Shown: positions 26,962 to 36,117, counted from the first letter of the stretch. The stretch: 64,000 nt of DNA from Thermaurantiacus tibetensis (GCF_015354055.1 NZ_JACHTM010000003.1:124001-188000), one strand, 5' to 3'. Numbers and translations: made by a program. Notes: generated by a model from the letters alone, not told the origin.

Positions 26962-27399
26962 TCAGAGCCGCTCGAGCGCCTTCGCGACCTCCGCGGCGCT
27001 CATGCCGGCATAGTCCTTGCCCACTTCGGCAACGAGAGCCTCGCGCGCGTCGGCAGGAAGCGCGGCGCGGATCATGCCGAGCGCCCGCGGTGCAGCCACG
27101 AGGAGAACGCCGGCCTTCGCGCCCGCCTGCAGCGCGACGATCCGCTCGGCGATCGCGCGGCACCAGGCTTCCTCGGCCTTGTCGTGGATGTCGGTCACCT
27201 CGTAGGCGCTCCGACGGTGGCTGCTGCTCTCGAAGGCGCGGCCCGGCCGGTCGGCACCGACGTCCGAGGTGCGCGGAAACTCCACCGCCTCCTGCTCGAG
27301 GAGCTCGAGGTCGGGCGCAAAGACGCTGCCGCGGTTGCGGTAGAGAGCCATCCGTCCCCCGTCTGCCACCACCACCAGCGCCTCGTGCGGAACCTTCAT
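26962..27399 (-). CDS. Host attachment protein family (AtsE-like)
   Basis: A 145-residue soluble protein with the family features: an N-terminal strand EALVVVADGGRMALYRNRG, the central Arg/Asp block DRPGRAFESSSHRRSAYE, and a C-terminal alpha/beta region (GVLLVAAPRALGMIRAAL) ending in KDYAGMSAAEVAKALERL. The family was named for a plant-attachment mutant, but its fold resembles eRF1-like peptidyl-tRNA-binding domains and the biochemical role is not settled. It is convergent with the alcohol dehydrogenase gene at a distance of four bases. Twenty bases further upstream on the same strand lies tRNA-Arg. Confidence 0.82.
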   Translation of the reverse strand: MKVPHEALVVVADGGRMALYRNRGSVFAPDLELLEQEAVEFPRTSDVGADRPGRAFESSSHRRSAYEVTDIHDKAEEAWCRAIAERIVALQAGAKAGVLLVAAPRALGMIRAALPADAREALVAEVGKDYAGMSAAEVAKALERL

Positions 27400-27419
27400 A
27401 TGTTGTCCTTCCCAGTTCG

Positions 27420-27493
27420 CGACCCCGGCGTGACTCGAACACGCAACCCCCTGCTTAGAAGGCAGGCGCTCTATCCGGTTGAGCTACGGGGTC
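27420..27493 (-). tRNA. tRNA-Arg (anticodon TCT)
   Basis: A full cloverleaf reads on the minus strand from 27493. The acceptor GACCCCG pairs with CGGGGTC, the D stem GCTC with GAGC, the anticodon stem CCTGC with GCAGG around the loop CTTCTAA, and the T stem GCGTG with CACGC around TTCGAGT. The discriminator base is G and CCA is not encoded. TCT reads AGA and AGG, which are rare codons here but do occur in the low-GC segment of glyS. Confidence 0.96.
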
Positions 27494-27522
27494 TTGGGCC
27501 CAACCCTAGTCGCTGCCCCGTC

Positions 27523-27804
27523 TCAACGGAAGTTGTCGGCGTAGCTTCTGAGGATCAGCCGCCGGGGCGCGGGAGGCACCACCTCGGCCTCGAGCCCCTC
27601 GCGCTCGGCGTAGGCAAGCGCCGCCTCGAGCGTGGGGAAGGAGAGGCGCACCTGCTCGACCGTGTCCGCACCTCCTGCCCAGCCCATGAGCGGGTCGGGC
27701 CGCTTGGGCCGGTCGCTTTCATATTCGAGGATGAAGTGGCTGGCGCGCGCCCGCCCCGACTGGGTCGCGCTCTTGCCCTGCTGGTAGATCCGTGCGTGCG
27801 GCAT
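27523..27804 (-). CDS. Complex I accessory protein, NDUFS4 family
   Basis: A 93-residue protein of the ETC_C1 NDUFS4 family, an accessory subunit of alphaproteobacterial and mitochondrial NADH:quinone oxidoreductase that binds where the NADH and quinone modules meet. The conserved pattern is visible: ARIYQQGKSATQSGRA, FILEYESDRPKRPDPLMGWAG-type block, then VRLSFPTLEAALAYAEREG and a final RSYADNF. The core nuo genes are not in the window, as is usual for this subunit. It lies between hrpB and tRNA-Arg, and all three read leftward. Confidence 0.93.
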   Translation of the reverse strand: MPHARIYQQGKSATQSGRARASHFILEYESDRPKRPDPLMGWAGGADTVEQVRLSFPTLEAALAYAEREGLEAEVVPPAPRRLILRSYADNFR

Positions 27805-27835
27805 GGCGCTGATAAAGGCCGGTCAGCGGCCGGAA

Positions 27836-30271
27836 TCAAGAACGCCGGCCGGCGCCGCCGCGCAGGGCGGGTGCGGCCGCGAGCGGATCCTCCGGCCAGG
27901 CGTGCTTCGGGTAGCGGCCGAAGAGCTCCCGCCTCACCTCTGCCCAGCCGCTCCGCCAGAAGCCGGGGAGATCGCGCGTGCGGGCGATGACCCGGCCGGC
28001 GGGCGACGTGAGCGCGAGTGTGAGCGGCACGCCGCCCAGCACCTGCGGATGCGCGGCAAGGCCGAACAGGGCCTGCACCCTCACCTCGACTTCCGGCCCG
28101 CCGGGAGCGGCATAATCGACGGCATGCCGGGTGCCTGCCGGTGTCGTGAAGACAGCTGGCGCGAAGCGGTCGAGCGCCCGGCGCAGCGGCTCGGGCACCA
28201 GGCTCTCCGCAAAGCCGGCAACCGCCAGCTCCCCAAGCCGCCGCACCGGGCCCGAGCGCTCGGCGAGCGCACGCGCCAGCGCCCCGTCATCAAGAGGCGG
28301 AAGCCCTTCGAAGCCGTGAGCGGCCGCTGCCCGCAGGCGCGAAAGCGCACGGGCCTCGGCCTCAGGCAGCGACAGGCCGGTTGCCGCGAGGTGGGCGGCA
28401 AGGGCGGCGACCACGGCCTCGGGCGCGGGCGCAGCGAGCGGCGCGCGGCGGACCTCGATCGCGCCAAGGGTCTCCCGCTGCTCGGCCACCACCCTCCCCT
28501 CCTCCACGGCCACGCGGGTCGCGGTCGTGGTGCGCGCGGCAAGCCATGCCGGGGTCGGCGCAAGCGCGGCGGCAAGGCGGATGCGGGCGTCGGCGCCGCT
28601 GCCGCCGGCATCCGCCACCACCAGCCACTCGGCCGCCGCCAGCGGCTCCTGCGCGGCCAGGAGTGCGCCGCGCCCGCCCGCCATCAGGTAGGCGGCATCC
28701 GCGTCGCGCGGGCCGGGCCGGCGGCGCCGGCGCGCGATTCGCTCGGGAAAGGCCTCGGCGAGCAGCTCGCCAGCCGTGGGCGGCGCCGAATCCGCGGGCC
28801 GGGCGACGGGCTGGAGCGCCTCGGCAGCGCGCGCCCAGCGCGCGGCAAGGCGGGCAGCAGCCGGCGGGCAGTCGCGGGCGAGCCGCGCCAGCCGCTCCTC
28901 GAGATCGACCGACTCGCCGCCGAGCCCCCGCTCGGTCAGGAGCAGCGCGAGGCGCGCGGCAAGGTCAGCGGCTCCCGCGGCCGCGCCCGCGAGCAGCATG
29001 GCGGCAAGCGGCGGGGCGAGCGGCAGGCGGGCAAGGCGCTCGCCCTTCGCCGTCAGCCGGCCGTCGGGCGCAAGCGCCCCCAGACGCTCGAGGCGGGCGC
29101 GCGCGTCCGCAACGGCAGCCGGAGGCGGCGAGTCGAGCAAGGGGAGCCGCGCCGGGTCGGCGATGCCCCAGCGGGCGAGCTGGAGGAGCGGCCCGGCAAG
29201 ATCGGCCGAGAGGATCTCGGGCGGCTCCTCGGCAATCCGGCCCCGGGTCTCGCCCTCGGGCCACAGGCGGATGGCAAGCCCCGGCCCCTCGCGCGCGGCG
29301 CGGCCCGCGCGCTGGGTGGCGCTCGCCTGGCTCGCCCGGCCGGTCTCGAGGCGGGTGAGCCCGGTGTCGCGGTCGAACCGGGGCCGGCGGGCGAGCCCTG
29401 CATCGACCACGGCGGCCACCCCGGGCACGGTCAGGGACGATTCGGCAATCGCGGTTGCAAGGATCACCCGCCGCCCGGGCGCAGGCGCAAGCACCGCCCG
29501 CTGCGCTGCCGGCGAGAGGCTGCCGTGGAGCCGGGCGAGGGCAACGCCCTCGGGAAGCCGGAGGGCGCGGCCCGCCCGCTCGATCTCGGCAACGCCGGGG
29601 AGGAACACCAGCACCGAGCCCGCTGTCGCCGCCAGCGCCTCGCCGACGGCGCGGGCAACCGTCTCCTCCAGCCGCTCGCCGGCCCTGGGCGGGACGTGGC
29701 GGATGACGAGCGGATGCGGCGGCACCTCGGCGGTGACGACCGGCGCATCGCCGAGGAAGGCCGAGAGGCGCCCCGAATCGAGCGTAGCCGACATCGCGAG
29801 GAGCCGCAGATCGGGCCGGAACGCGCCCTGGGCGTCGCGCGCGAGCGCGAGACCGAGGTCGCCCTCGAGGTTGCGCTCGTGGACCTCGTCGAAGAGGAGC
29901 CCGGCCACCCCCGGCAGATCGGGTTCGGCGAGCAGCCGGTTCAGGAAGACTCCTTCGGTCAGGCACTCGATCCGCGCGGCAGGCGAGGTGCAGGTCTCGA
30001 GCCGGGTGACGTAACCCACCTCCCGCCCGAGCGTTGCGCCCATGCGCGCGGCGATGCGCTCGGCAGCCGCGCGGGCGGCGAGGCGCCGCGGCAGCATGAG
30101 GAGAAGCCGGCCGCCCGCCACCCATGGTTCGGCAAGGAGCGCGGGCGGCACGGCCGTGGTCTTGCCTGCCCCTGGCGGGGCCACCAGCACGGCCGCAGGC
30201 GCGGCGGCAAGCGCTGCGCGAAGGGCCGGAAGCGCCGCCTCTACCGGAAGGCTTGCGGACGAGGGTGGCAC
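27836..30271 (-). CDS. hrpB: ATP-dependent helicase HrpB
   Basis: A DEAH/DExH-box RNA helicase-like protein of 811 residues, close to the family norm. Order: Walker A APPGAGKTTAVPPALL, motif Ia LLMLPRRLAARAAAER, the DEVH box LLFDEVHERNLEGD, motif III LAMSATLD, VLVFLPGVAEIERA, motif VI QRAGRAAREGPG, then the HA2-like region and the HrpB-specific C-terminal domain (GFWRSGWAEVRRELFGRYPKHAWPEDP). The GTG at 30271 is chosen: it follows the previous gene's stop, while longer starts read through that gene and give low-complexity sequence. The cellular role of HrpB is poorly defined. Confidence 0.93.
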   Translation of the reverse strand: MPPSSASLPVEAALPALRAALAAAPAAVLVAPPGAGKTTAVPPALLAEPWVAGGRLLLMLPRRLAARAAAERIAARMGATLGREVGYVTRLETCTSPAARIECLTEGVFLNRLLAEPDLPGVAGLLFDEVHERNLEGDLGLALARDAQGAFRPDLRLLAMSATLDSGRLSAFLGDAPVVTAEVPPHPLVIRHVPPRAGERLEETVARAVGEALAATAGSVLVFLPGVAEIERAGRALRLPEGVALARLHGSLSPAAQRAVLAPAPGRRVILATAIAESSLTVPGVAAVVDAGLARRPRFDRDTGLTRLETGRASQASATQRAGRAAREGPGLAIRLWPEGETRGRIAEEPPEILSADLAGPLLQLARWGIADPARLPLLDSPPPAAVADARARLERLGALAPDGRLTAKGERLARLPLAPPLAAMLLAGAAAGAADLAARLALLLTERGLGGESVDLEERLARLARDCPPAAARLAARWARAAEALQPVARPADSAPPTAGELLAEAFPERIARRRRRPGPRDADAAYLMAGGRGALLAAQEPLAAAEWLVVADAGGSGADARIRLAAALAPTPAWLAARTTTATRVAVEEGRVVAEQRETLGAIEVRRAPLAAPAPEAVVAALAAHLAATGLSLPEAEARALSRLRAAAAHGFEGLPPLDDGALARALAERSGPVRRLGELAVAGFAESLVPEPLRRALDRFAPAVFTTPAGTRHAVDYAAPGGPEVEVRVQALFGLAAHPQVLGGVPLTLALTSPAGRVIARTRDLPGFWRSGWAEVRRELFGRYPKHAWPEDPLAAAPALRGGAGRRS

Positions 30272-30299
30272 GGGCGCTTGCCCTGCGTCCCCCGAAGGC

Positions 30300-31325
30300 T
30301 CAGTGCGCGCGGTCGATCGCGAACGCGACGGTCTCGGCCAGCGCCGCGCGGGCGGGGTTGTCGGGCAGGATGGCGAGCGCGTCGAGGGCCCGGCTGCCAT
30401 AGAGGCGCGCGCGGGCCAGCGTATCGGCAATCGCGCCGGTCTCGTCGAGGCGGGCGATGGCTTCGGCCAGCGCATCCGGCCCGTTCGCCTCGCCGCGCAT
30501 GGCCCGGGCCCAGAAGCGCCGGGCCGCCGCATCTCCGCGGGCATGGGCAAGGATGACGGGAAGCGTCACCTTGCCGTCGCGGAAGTCGTCGCCCCGGTCC
30601 TTCCCCATGGTGGCCGAATCGGAGACATAGTCGATGGCGTCATCGACGAGCTGGAAGGCGATGCCGAGGTTGCGGCCATAGGCGGCAAGCGCGTCCTCGA
30701 TCGCCGGGCCGCGCTCGGCCACCACCGCCGCGATCTGGCAGGCAGCCGCGAAGAGCGCGGCCGTCTTGGCGGCGATGATGGCGAGGTAGCGCTCCTCGGT
30801 GGTCTCGACGACGCGCTGGGCGGTCAGCTGCGCCACCTCGCCCTCGGCAATCACCGCGCTCGCCCGCGAGAGAATCTTCAAGACCTTGAGCGAGCCGTCC
30901 TCGACCATGAGCTCGAAGGCCCGGCTGAACAGGAAGTCGCCGACCAGCACCGAGGCGCCATTGCCCCAGATGACGTTCGCGGTCGCTCGCCCGCGCCGGA
31001 GGTCGGAGCCGTCCACCACGTCATCGTGGAGGAGGGTTGCCGTGTGGATGAACTCGACCGCCGCGGCCAGGCGATGGTGCCGGTCTCCGGCATAGTCGAG
31101 CGCGGCGGCGCTCCCGAGGGTCAGCATGGGGCGGAGCCGCTTGCCGCCGCCGGCGATGAGGTGGCCGGCGAGCTCGGGGATGAGCGCGACCTCGCTCTGC
31201 ATCCGGTCGAGGATCACGCGGTTGACCGCGTTGAGCCCCGGCGCGACCAGCGCCATGAGCGGCGCGAGGCTGGGCTTGGCCCCGCGGAAGGGGAGCACCT
31301 GGGCGCCGGGGGTGGTTGCTGTCAT
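30300..31325 (-). CDS. ispB: Polyprenyl diphosphate synthase (octaprenyl-type)
   Basis: It extends farnesyl diphosphate with isopentenyl units to give the long side chain of ubiquinone. A trans-prenyltransferase of 341 residues with GGGKRLRPML, the first Asp-rich motif TLLHDDVVDGSDLRRG and the second, FQLVDDAIDYVSD. The small residues before the first motif fit a long-chain product; the exact length (C40 to C50) is not readable. ATG 31325 is chosen because it begins the conserved region; a longer in-frame start exists. It is divergent from chorismate mutase across 71 bases. Confidence 0.92.
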   Translation of the reverse strand: MTATTPGAQVLPFRGAKPSLAPLMALVAPGLNAVNRVILDRMQSEVALIPELAGHLIAGGGKRLRPMLTLGSAAALDYAGDRHHRLAAAVEFIHTATLLHDDVVDGSDLRRGRATANVIWGNGASVLVGDFLFSRAFELMVEDGSLKVLKILSRASAVIAEGEVAQLTAQRVVETTEERYLAIIAAKTAALFAAACQIAAVVAERGPAIEDALAAYGRNLGIAFQLVDDAIDYVSDSATMGKDRGDDFRDGKVTLPVILAHARGDAAARRFWARAMRGEANGPDALAEAIARLDETGAIADTLARARLYGSRALDALAILPDNPARAALAETVAFAIDRAH

Positions 31326-31396
31326 GGCTGTCTCGGCTATGGGGCGACCGTGGCGAAGGCAAGGCCCCATCGGTCGCACGGCCAGCGGAGCGTGGC

Positions 31397-31717
31397 ATGA
31401 CGGACACGCTCGCCGATTACCGCCGCAGCATCGACAATATCGACGCCGCGCTCGTCCACCTGCTCGCCGAGCGCTTCAAGATCACCCAGAAGGTGGGAGC
31501 CTACAAGGCCGCGGCTGGCCTTCCGCCGGCCGACCCGGCGCGCGAGGCGGAGCAGATCGCGCGGCTCCGGCGGCTCGCGCAGGAGGCGGAGCTCGACCCC
31601 GACTTCACCGAGAAGTTCCTGCGCTTCATCATCGACGAGGTGATCCGCCACCACCTGCGCGCCGGCGCGCCAGGGGGCGCGGCGGCGGACGGCGCGGCCC
31701 GCAGCACCCAGGCCTAG
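31397..31717 (+). CDS. Chorismate mutase (AroQ type)
   Basis: It rearranges chorismate to prephenate on the way to phenylalanine and tyrosine. A 106-residue all-helical AroQ protein: LADYRRSIDNIDAALVHLLA (active-site Arg), then ERFKITQKVGAYKAAAGLPP with the second Arg/Lys pair, and a C-terminal helix FLRFIIDEVIRHH. It stands alone and is not fused to prephenate dehydratase or dehydrogenase. GGAG precedes ATG 31397. It is convergent with the phospholipase-D gene, with 25 bases between the stops and no T-rich hairpin. Confidence 0.9.
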   Translation: MTDTLADYRRSIDNIDAALVHLLAERFKITQKVGAYKAAAGLPPADPAREAEQIARLRRLAQEAELDPDFTEKFLRFIIDEVIRHHLRAGAPGGAAADGAARSTQA

Positions 31718-31742
31718 GGCAACCACGCTCCGGGGCAGCCGT

Positions 31743-33320
31743 TCAGAGCAGCCAGTCGATCGGTAAGGGTGCGAGCAGGCGGATGAGAAGCCGGTCGAGG
31801 AGCCGGGTGCCCGGCTCGCGCCTGTGAACGGTGCCGTCGGCCTCGTGCCAGAGGAGGCTGCGGCCAGCCCGCTCCACCCGGTAGGCGGCGCCCGGAAAGC
31901 CACGCCGGAACTCGGCCTCGAGCGCGCCTGCAAGCGCCGGGCTCTCGATCACCACGCCGAGCTCGGTGTTGAGGACGAGGCTGCGCGGGTCGAAGTTGAA
32001 CGAGCCGACGAACAGGCGCCTGCCGTCGACGGTGAAGGTCTTGGCATGCAGCGCCGAACCCGACGAGCGCAGCGAGTTGCGCGGCGCCCAGCGGCGCGCG
32101 GAGCCGAGCAGCAGGCCACCGGATGCGGCACGCGGGACGCGCCGCTGGCGCTTGGCCTCGAACAGCCGGACTCCGGCCGCCAGCAGCGCGTGGCGGTGTG
32201 GTGCGTAGCCGGTGTGGACGATCCGGTGGTTGTTCGCCTCCCAGGCGTTGGTGAGGATGGCAACCTCCACCCCGCTCCGGGCAAGCGCGACGAGGGCGGC
32301 CACACCCGCCTTCGTTGGCACGAAATAGGGTGAGACCAGCCCCAGCAGCCGCTCCGGCCTGCCGATGACGCGGAGCAGCTGGCGGTCGAGGTAGTCGTCG
32401 CGGCCGGCCAGGCCCAGTCCCTTCCCCGGATCGTCGCTGACGAGGAGGCAGGGCACCCATTCGAACTGCTCAGGGTCGACCAGCCCGCCGGGGCCGGGAC
32501 GGTCAGCGAAGGCCGGGGCATAGAGCGCCGCCTCGGGGCGCGCCCGCGCCTCGGCGGCGCGGGCGGCGATCCGCGGGCCCGGCCATGGCTTCACCCTTGC
32601 GAGGATGCGGCCTGCGGCATGGGCCGAGGCGCAGGTCCAGTAGCGTTCGAAGTCGGCGGCAAGCTCGGCGACGACGGGCCCTGCCACCATGACGTCAAGG
32701 TCGGCGAAGAGTGCGCCGTCGGTCGCGCCGAAATATTCGTCGCCGATGTTGCGCCCGCCAAGGATGGCGAGGGTCCCGTCGGCAACCAGCGCCTTGTTGT
32801 GCATCCGGCGGTTGAGCCGGTCGAAGTCGACGAGATAGCCGAGAAGCTTCGCCCGGCGCAGCACGAAGGGGTTGAACAGCCGCACCTCGATCCGCGGGTG
32901 GGAGTCGAGCGCCTTCAGCAGCGGGTCGAGGCCGGCGATGCCGTTGTCGTCGAGGAGGAGACGCACCTGCACGCCGCGGCGGGCGGCGGCGAGCAGCTCG
33001 TCCACGAGCAGCATCCCGGCGATGTCGCCCCGCCAGATATAGTACTGGAGGTCGAGCGACGTCTCCGCCGCGCGGATGAGCCGGACCCGGGCTGCAAGCG
33101 ATTCGACCGGGTCGAGAAGCGGGCGGACCCCCGACAGCCCGGGGTGGTCGGCGCAGGCCCGGGCGAACCGCTGGCCGAGCGCGGTCGAAGCCGCCGGCCG
33201 CGGCGGCCCGAGCTTCGGCCGCGGGTCCGGCGCCGGCAGGCGCGAGGCGAGCCTCAGCCACAGCCAGGCCAGCGCGGCCGCGGCCGCGAAGGCGAGGAGG
33301 GCGACCCAGGGCGCGCTCAT
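31743..33320 (-). CDS. Phospholipase-D-like protein (cardiolipin synthase-type)
   Basis: A 525-residue membrane-anchored protein with two HKD motifs. The N-terminal helix is WVALLAFAAAAALAWLWLRL. HNKALVADGTLAILGGRNI lies near residue 170 and HAKTFTVDGRRLFVGSFNFD near residue 425. The spacing fits the ClsC/YmdC branch of cardiolipin synthases, which join two phospholipids (phosphatidylglycerol, and in ClsC also phosphatidylethanolamine). It ends a leftward run behind the ATP synthase membrane genes, 16 bases after an endonuclease/exonuclease/phosphatase gene. The two may act together on phospholipids. Confidence 0.85.
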   Translation of the reverse strand: MSAPWVALLAFAAAAALAWLWLRLASRLPAPDPRPKLGPPRPAASTALGQRFARACADHPGLSGVRPLLDPVESLAARVRLIRAAETSLDLQYYIWRGDIAGMLLVDELLAAARRGVQVRLLLDDNGIAGLDPLLKALDSHPRIEVRLFNPFVLRRAKLLGYLVDFDRLNRRMHNKALVADGTLAILGGRNIGDEYFGATDGALFADLDVMVAGPVVAELAADFERYWTCASAHAAGRILARVKPWPGPRIAARAAEARARPEAALYAPAFADRPGPGGLVDPEQFEWVPCLLVSDDPGKGLGLAGRDDYLDRQLLRVIGRPERLLGLVSPYFVPTKAGVAALVALARSGVEVAILTNAWEANNHRIVHTGYAPHRHALLAAGVRLFEAKRQRRVPRAASGGLLLGSARRWAPRNSLRSSGSALHAKTFTVDGRRLFVGSFNFDPRSLVLNTELGVVIESPALAGALEAEFRRGFPGAAYRVERAGRSLLWHEADGTVHRREPGTRLLDRLLIRLLAPLPIDWLL

Positions 33321-33336
33321 GGCGCGGGGGCGTGCG

Positions 33337-34071
33337 TCACCCGGCCGGAAGAGCCAGGCGCACCCAGACGGGCAGATGGTCGGACGCAGCGCGCGCCGTT
33401 GCCGAGGCGTGGACGCCGGCCTCGAGCACCTCCACCCCCCTGCTCGTGAAGACCCGGTCGAGGCGCCCGAGAGGAAGGCGGGCCGGGAAGCTCGGGGGAA
33501 GGGCGACGGGCATGAGGCCCGAGGCGAGCAGGCCGAGCGCCGGGTCGTCGGCCCGCCAGGCGTTGAGATCGCCCATGAGGAGAAGCGGCGGATCGCCCGG
33601 AGCGGCCGCCACCCGGCGCAGGATGGCCCTGACCTGGGCGAGGCGCCTGAGGCCTGAGAGGTCGAGATGCATGCCTACCACGCGCAGCAGCCGGGGGCCG
33701 AGGCAGACGTCGGCCAGGACAGCCCCGCGCGGCTCGAGTGCCGGAAGCCGGATCCGCCGATGCCGCGCGACATCTAGCCCCCCGCGCACGAGGATGGCGT
33801 TGCCATGCCAGCCGAGGCTCACGCCGGCGCGATCGAACGGCACGGGGCGCCAGCCCCGCTCGGCGACGAGCGCCGGCGGCAGCACCGCGTGGCGAATGCC
33901 GAAGCGGTGGTCGGCCTCCTGCAGAACCGCAAGGTCGGCGCCAATCTCGTCGAGCACGTCGAGGATGCGCGCGGGCTGGCGCAGGCCATCGCTGCCCACG
34001 CCCTTGTGGATGTTGTAGCTGGCCGCCACCAGCACACGGGCAGCAGCGGCAATCTCTGCGGCGGCGGTCAC
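33337..34071 (-). CDS. Endonuclease/exonuclease/phosphatase family protein
   Basis: A 244-residue EEP-fold protein. Active-site blocks are VAASYNIHKGVGSDGL (Asn), ADLAVLQEADHRFG (metal-binding Glu), GMHLDLSG, LLMGDLNAWRADDPAL (Asp/Asn) and ASDHLPVWVRL (general-base His). These stand-alone EEP proteins next to ClsC-like phospholipase-D genes form a common alphaproteobacterial pair; the substrate may be a phospholipid or a nucleic acid. The GTG at 34071 is favoured because it lies 10 bases after the atpF stop; a TTG inside atpF would add 12 residues. Confidence 0.84.
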   Translation of the reverse strand: MTAAAEIAAAARVLVAASYNIHKGVGSDGLRQPARILDVLDEIGADLAVLQEADHRFGIRHAVLPPALVAERGWRPVPFDRAGVSLGWHGNAILVRGGLDVARHRRIRLPALEPRGAVLADVCLGPRLLRVVGMHLDLSGLRRLAQVRAILRRVAAAPGDPPLLLMGDLNAWRADDPALGLLASGLMPVALPPSFPARLPLGRLDRVFTSRGVEVLEAGVHASATARAASDHLPVWVRLALPAG

Positions 34072-34081
34072 CCGCCGGACC

Positions 34082-34618
34082 CTAGGAGCGACGGTCGAGC
34101 CCTGCAATCGCCGAGTCGGTCAGGCCCTCGAGCGCCTGCTGCCGCTCGGCAAGAAGGGTCCGGGCGGCCGCGATGGCAAGGTCGGTCGCCCGGGCGCGCA
34201 GTTCCGCTTCGGCTGCGCGCTGGGCCGCGGCGATCCGCTCCTCGGCCAGCCGGGTCGCGCGGGCGATCGCGGCCGCCGCCTCATCGTCGGCACCAGCCAG
34301 GATGCGCGCGGCGTCGGCCTGGGCCCGGGCGCGGATGTCGGCGGCGTCGCGGCGGGCCTGCTCGGCCTCGGCTGCCGCCCGGTCGAGAATGGCCTTCGCC
34401 TCGGCTTTCAGCGCCTCGGCCTCGGCAAGCTCCGCCTTCACCTTCTCCGCGCGTGCGTCGAGCGCGCCCAGGATGGCGCGGAAGGCCCCAAGCCGCCACA
34501 GCGCGAGTGCGAAGAGGACGAAGGCCAGCGCCACCCAGCCATAGCTGTCGAGCCCAAGGAACGCCTCGGCGGCGTGCGCCGCTTCCCCGCCCTGCCCGTG
34601 AACCGGTTCCGCCGCCAT
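34082..34618 (-). CDS. atpF: ATP synthase subunit b
   Basis: Peripheral-stalk subunit of the F0F1 ATP synthase, 178 residues. One N-terminal transmembrane helix (YGWVALAFVLFALALWRL) is followed by a long Ala/Glu/Arg-rich coiled coil (AEKVKAELAEAEALKAEAKA onward) that reaches the F1 head. ATG 34618 lies one base after the stop of the b' gene. It is the last subunit gene of the F0 operon; the F1 genes (atpHAGDC) are elsewhere, as is usual in alphaproteobacteria. Confidence 0.94.
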   Translation of the reverse strand: MAAEPVHGQGGEAAHAAEAFLGLDSYGWVALAFVLFALALWRLGAFRAILGALDARAEKVKAELAEAEALKAEAKAILDRAAAEAEQARRDAADIRARAQADAARILAGADDEAAAAIARATRLAEERIAAAQRAAEAELRARATDLAIAAARTLLAERQQALEGLTDSAIAGLDRRS

Positions 34619-34619
34619 C

Positions 34620-35099
34620 TCAGGCTGCCACCTTCCTGACTGCGGCGCGCGCCTCCTCGACGCTCACCTCGAGGCCGGCCACCTTGCCGACCATTTCGGC
34701 CGCCGCCTCGGCTGCCACTTCGTCGAGCGCGGCGATCGCCTCGGCCCGGGCGCGCGAAAGCGCCGCCTCGGCTTCGCTCGTTCGCGCACCGAGCGCCGCC
34801 TCGGCCTCGGCAAGCCGCGCCCTGACCGCTGCATCGGCGCGGGCACGGGCTTCGGAGAGCAGCTTCTGGGCCGCTGCCCGCGCATCGCCGAGCTCGGCAG
34901 TGCGGCCGGTCGCCGCCGCGTTCGCCTCGGCCCGGGCGCGTTCGGCGGCCGCGAGATCGGCGGCGATGCGCGCGCGCCGATCCTCCACCGCCCGCTCCAC
35001 CTTCGGCAGCGAACGCGCCACGACAAGGTAGAGGAGCGCGAAGACGAGCGCCAGCCAGACGATCTGGGGCGCGAAGACCGAAGGGTCGAACTGGGGCAT
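34620..35099 (-). CDS. atpF': ATP synthase subunit b'
   Basis: The second, diverged b subunit found in alphaproteobacteria and phototrophs; b and b' form a heterodimeric stalk. It has 159 residues. It starts MPQFDPSVFAPQIVWLALVF, which holds the membrane helix, then a coiled coil beginning KVERAVEDRRARIAADLAAA. ATG 35099 has GAGGA upstream. The longer in-frame sequence before it overlaps the c-subunit gene and is not conserved. Confidence 0.94.
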   Translation of the reverse strand: MPQFDPSVFAPQIVWLALVFALLYLVVARSLPKVERAVEDRRARIAADLAAAERARAEANAAATGRTAELGDARAAAQKLLSEARARADAAVRARLAEAEAALGARTSEAEAALSRARAEAIAALDEVAAEAAAEMVGKVAGLEVSVEEARAAVRKVAA

Positions 35100-35128
35100 G
35101 GCCTGTCCTCGTGCCCGGCCCGCCGCCG

Positions 35129-35356
35129 TCAGACGACGAAGAGGAGGATGAGGGCGACGAGGAAGGAGAAGATGCCGAGCGCCTCGGTCACCGCGAAGCC
35201 GAACAGGAGGTTGGGCCGCTGGGCGTTCGCCGCTGCCGGGTTCCGCAGCGCGCCGGAGAGGAAGAGGCCGAAGATGATGCCGACGCCAAGGGCGGCAAGG
35301 CCCATCCCGAAGGTAGCGATTCCGGCGCCGATGAGTTTTGCCGCGGCAGCGTCCAT
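35129..35356 (-). CDS. atpE: ATP synthase subunit c
   Basis: The 75-residue proteolipid that builds the rotating ring. Two hydrophobic helices are joined by a polar loop ([14 protein letters not shown]). The proton-carrying carboxylate is Glu58 in [15 protein letters not shown]. The Gly-rich first helix ([20 protein letters not shown]) is typical. No sodium-binding signature is seen around Glu58, so a proton enzyme is expected. Confidence 0.97.
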   Translation of the reverse strand: MDAAAAKLIGAGIATFGMGLAALGVGIIFGLFLSGALRNPAAANAQRPNLLFGFAVTEALGIFSFLVALILLFVV

Positions 35357-35370
35357 GTGTCTTGTCCTTC

Positions 35371-36117
35371 TCAGTGTTCGAGGTTGATGGAGTCGTTGAG
35401 GTACACGCAGGTGAGGAGCGCGAAGACATAGGCCTGCACCACCGCCACCAGCAGTTCGAGGGCGAAGAGCGCGACGTTCATGGTGAGCGGCAGGATGCCG
35501 AGAGCCACCAGCCCGCCGCCGGCAAGACCGAGCGAAATGACGAAGCCGGCGAACACCTTGAGCAGGATGTGCCCGGCCGTCATGTTGGCGAACAGTCGGA
35601 CGGCAAGCGTGACCGGCCGCGACAGGAAGGAGATGAGCTCGATCAGCACGATGAGCGGAAGCAGCACGACCGGAGTCTGCGGCGGCACGAAGAGCGAGAA
35701 GAAGTGAAGACCGTGCCGCCAGAAGCCGATGACGACCGTCATGAGGAAGATGAACCCGGCAAGCGCAGCCGTGACTGCGAGATGGCTCGTCACCGTGTAG
35801 CTGAACGGGAACAGGCCGATGATGTTGCAGGCCAGGATGAACATGAAGAGCGAGAAGATGAAGGGGAGATAGGCCCTGCCCTTGGGCCCGATGTTCTCGT
35901 CCACCATGCCGGCGACGAACTCGTGGAGCGTCTCAAGCGCAGCCTGCCAGCGGTTGGGCACGAGGCCCGCGTTCCTCGTGCCGAGCCACATGAAGAGGGT
36001 GAGCGCGCCGAGCGCGATCAGCATGAAGAGCGATGCGTTGGTGAAGCTCGCATCCACGCCAGCAACCGAAAGATCGGCGTAGCGCTTGATCGCGAACTGC
36101 TCGAGCGGACTTGCCAT
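35371..36117 (-). CDS. atpB: ATP synthase subunit a
   Basis: The static proton-channel subunit, 248 residues with five or six helices. The essential Arg is Arg174 in [18 protein letters not shown], facing Glu58 of subunit c. The N-terminus [13 protein letters not shown] is the usual alphaproteobacterial form, which supports ATG 36117 over a longer start inside atpI. It lies between atpI and atpE with 14-16 base gaps. Confidence 0.97.
   Translation of the reverse strand: MASPLEQFAIKRYADLSVAGVDASFTNASLFMLIALGALTLFMWLGTRNAGLVPNRWQAALETLHEFVAGMVDENIGPKGRAYLPFIFSLFMFILACNIIGLFPFSYTVTSHLAVTAALAGFIFLMTVVIGFWRHGLHFFSLFVPPQTPVVLLPLIVLIELISFLSRPVTLAVRLFANMTAGHILLKVFAGFVISLGLAGGGLVALGILPLTMNVALFALELLVAVVQAYVFALLTCVYLNDSINLEH

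Noticed and set aside
30272-30550. N-terminal extension of hrpB
   Set aside because: It reads through the polyprenyl synthase gene in another frame and is low-complexity; the GTG at 30271 begins the conserved protein.
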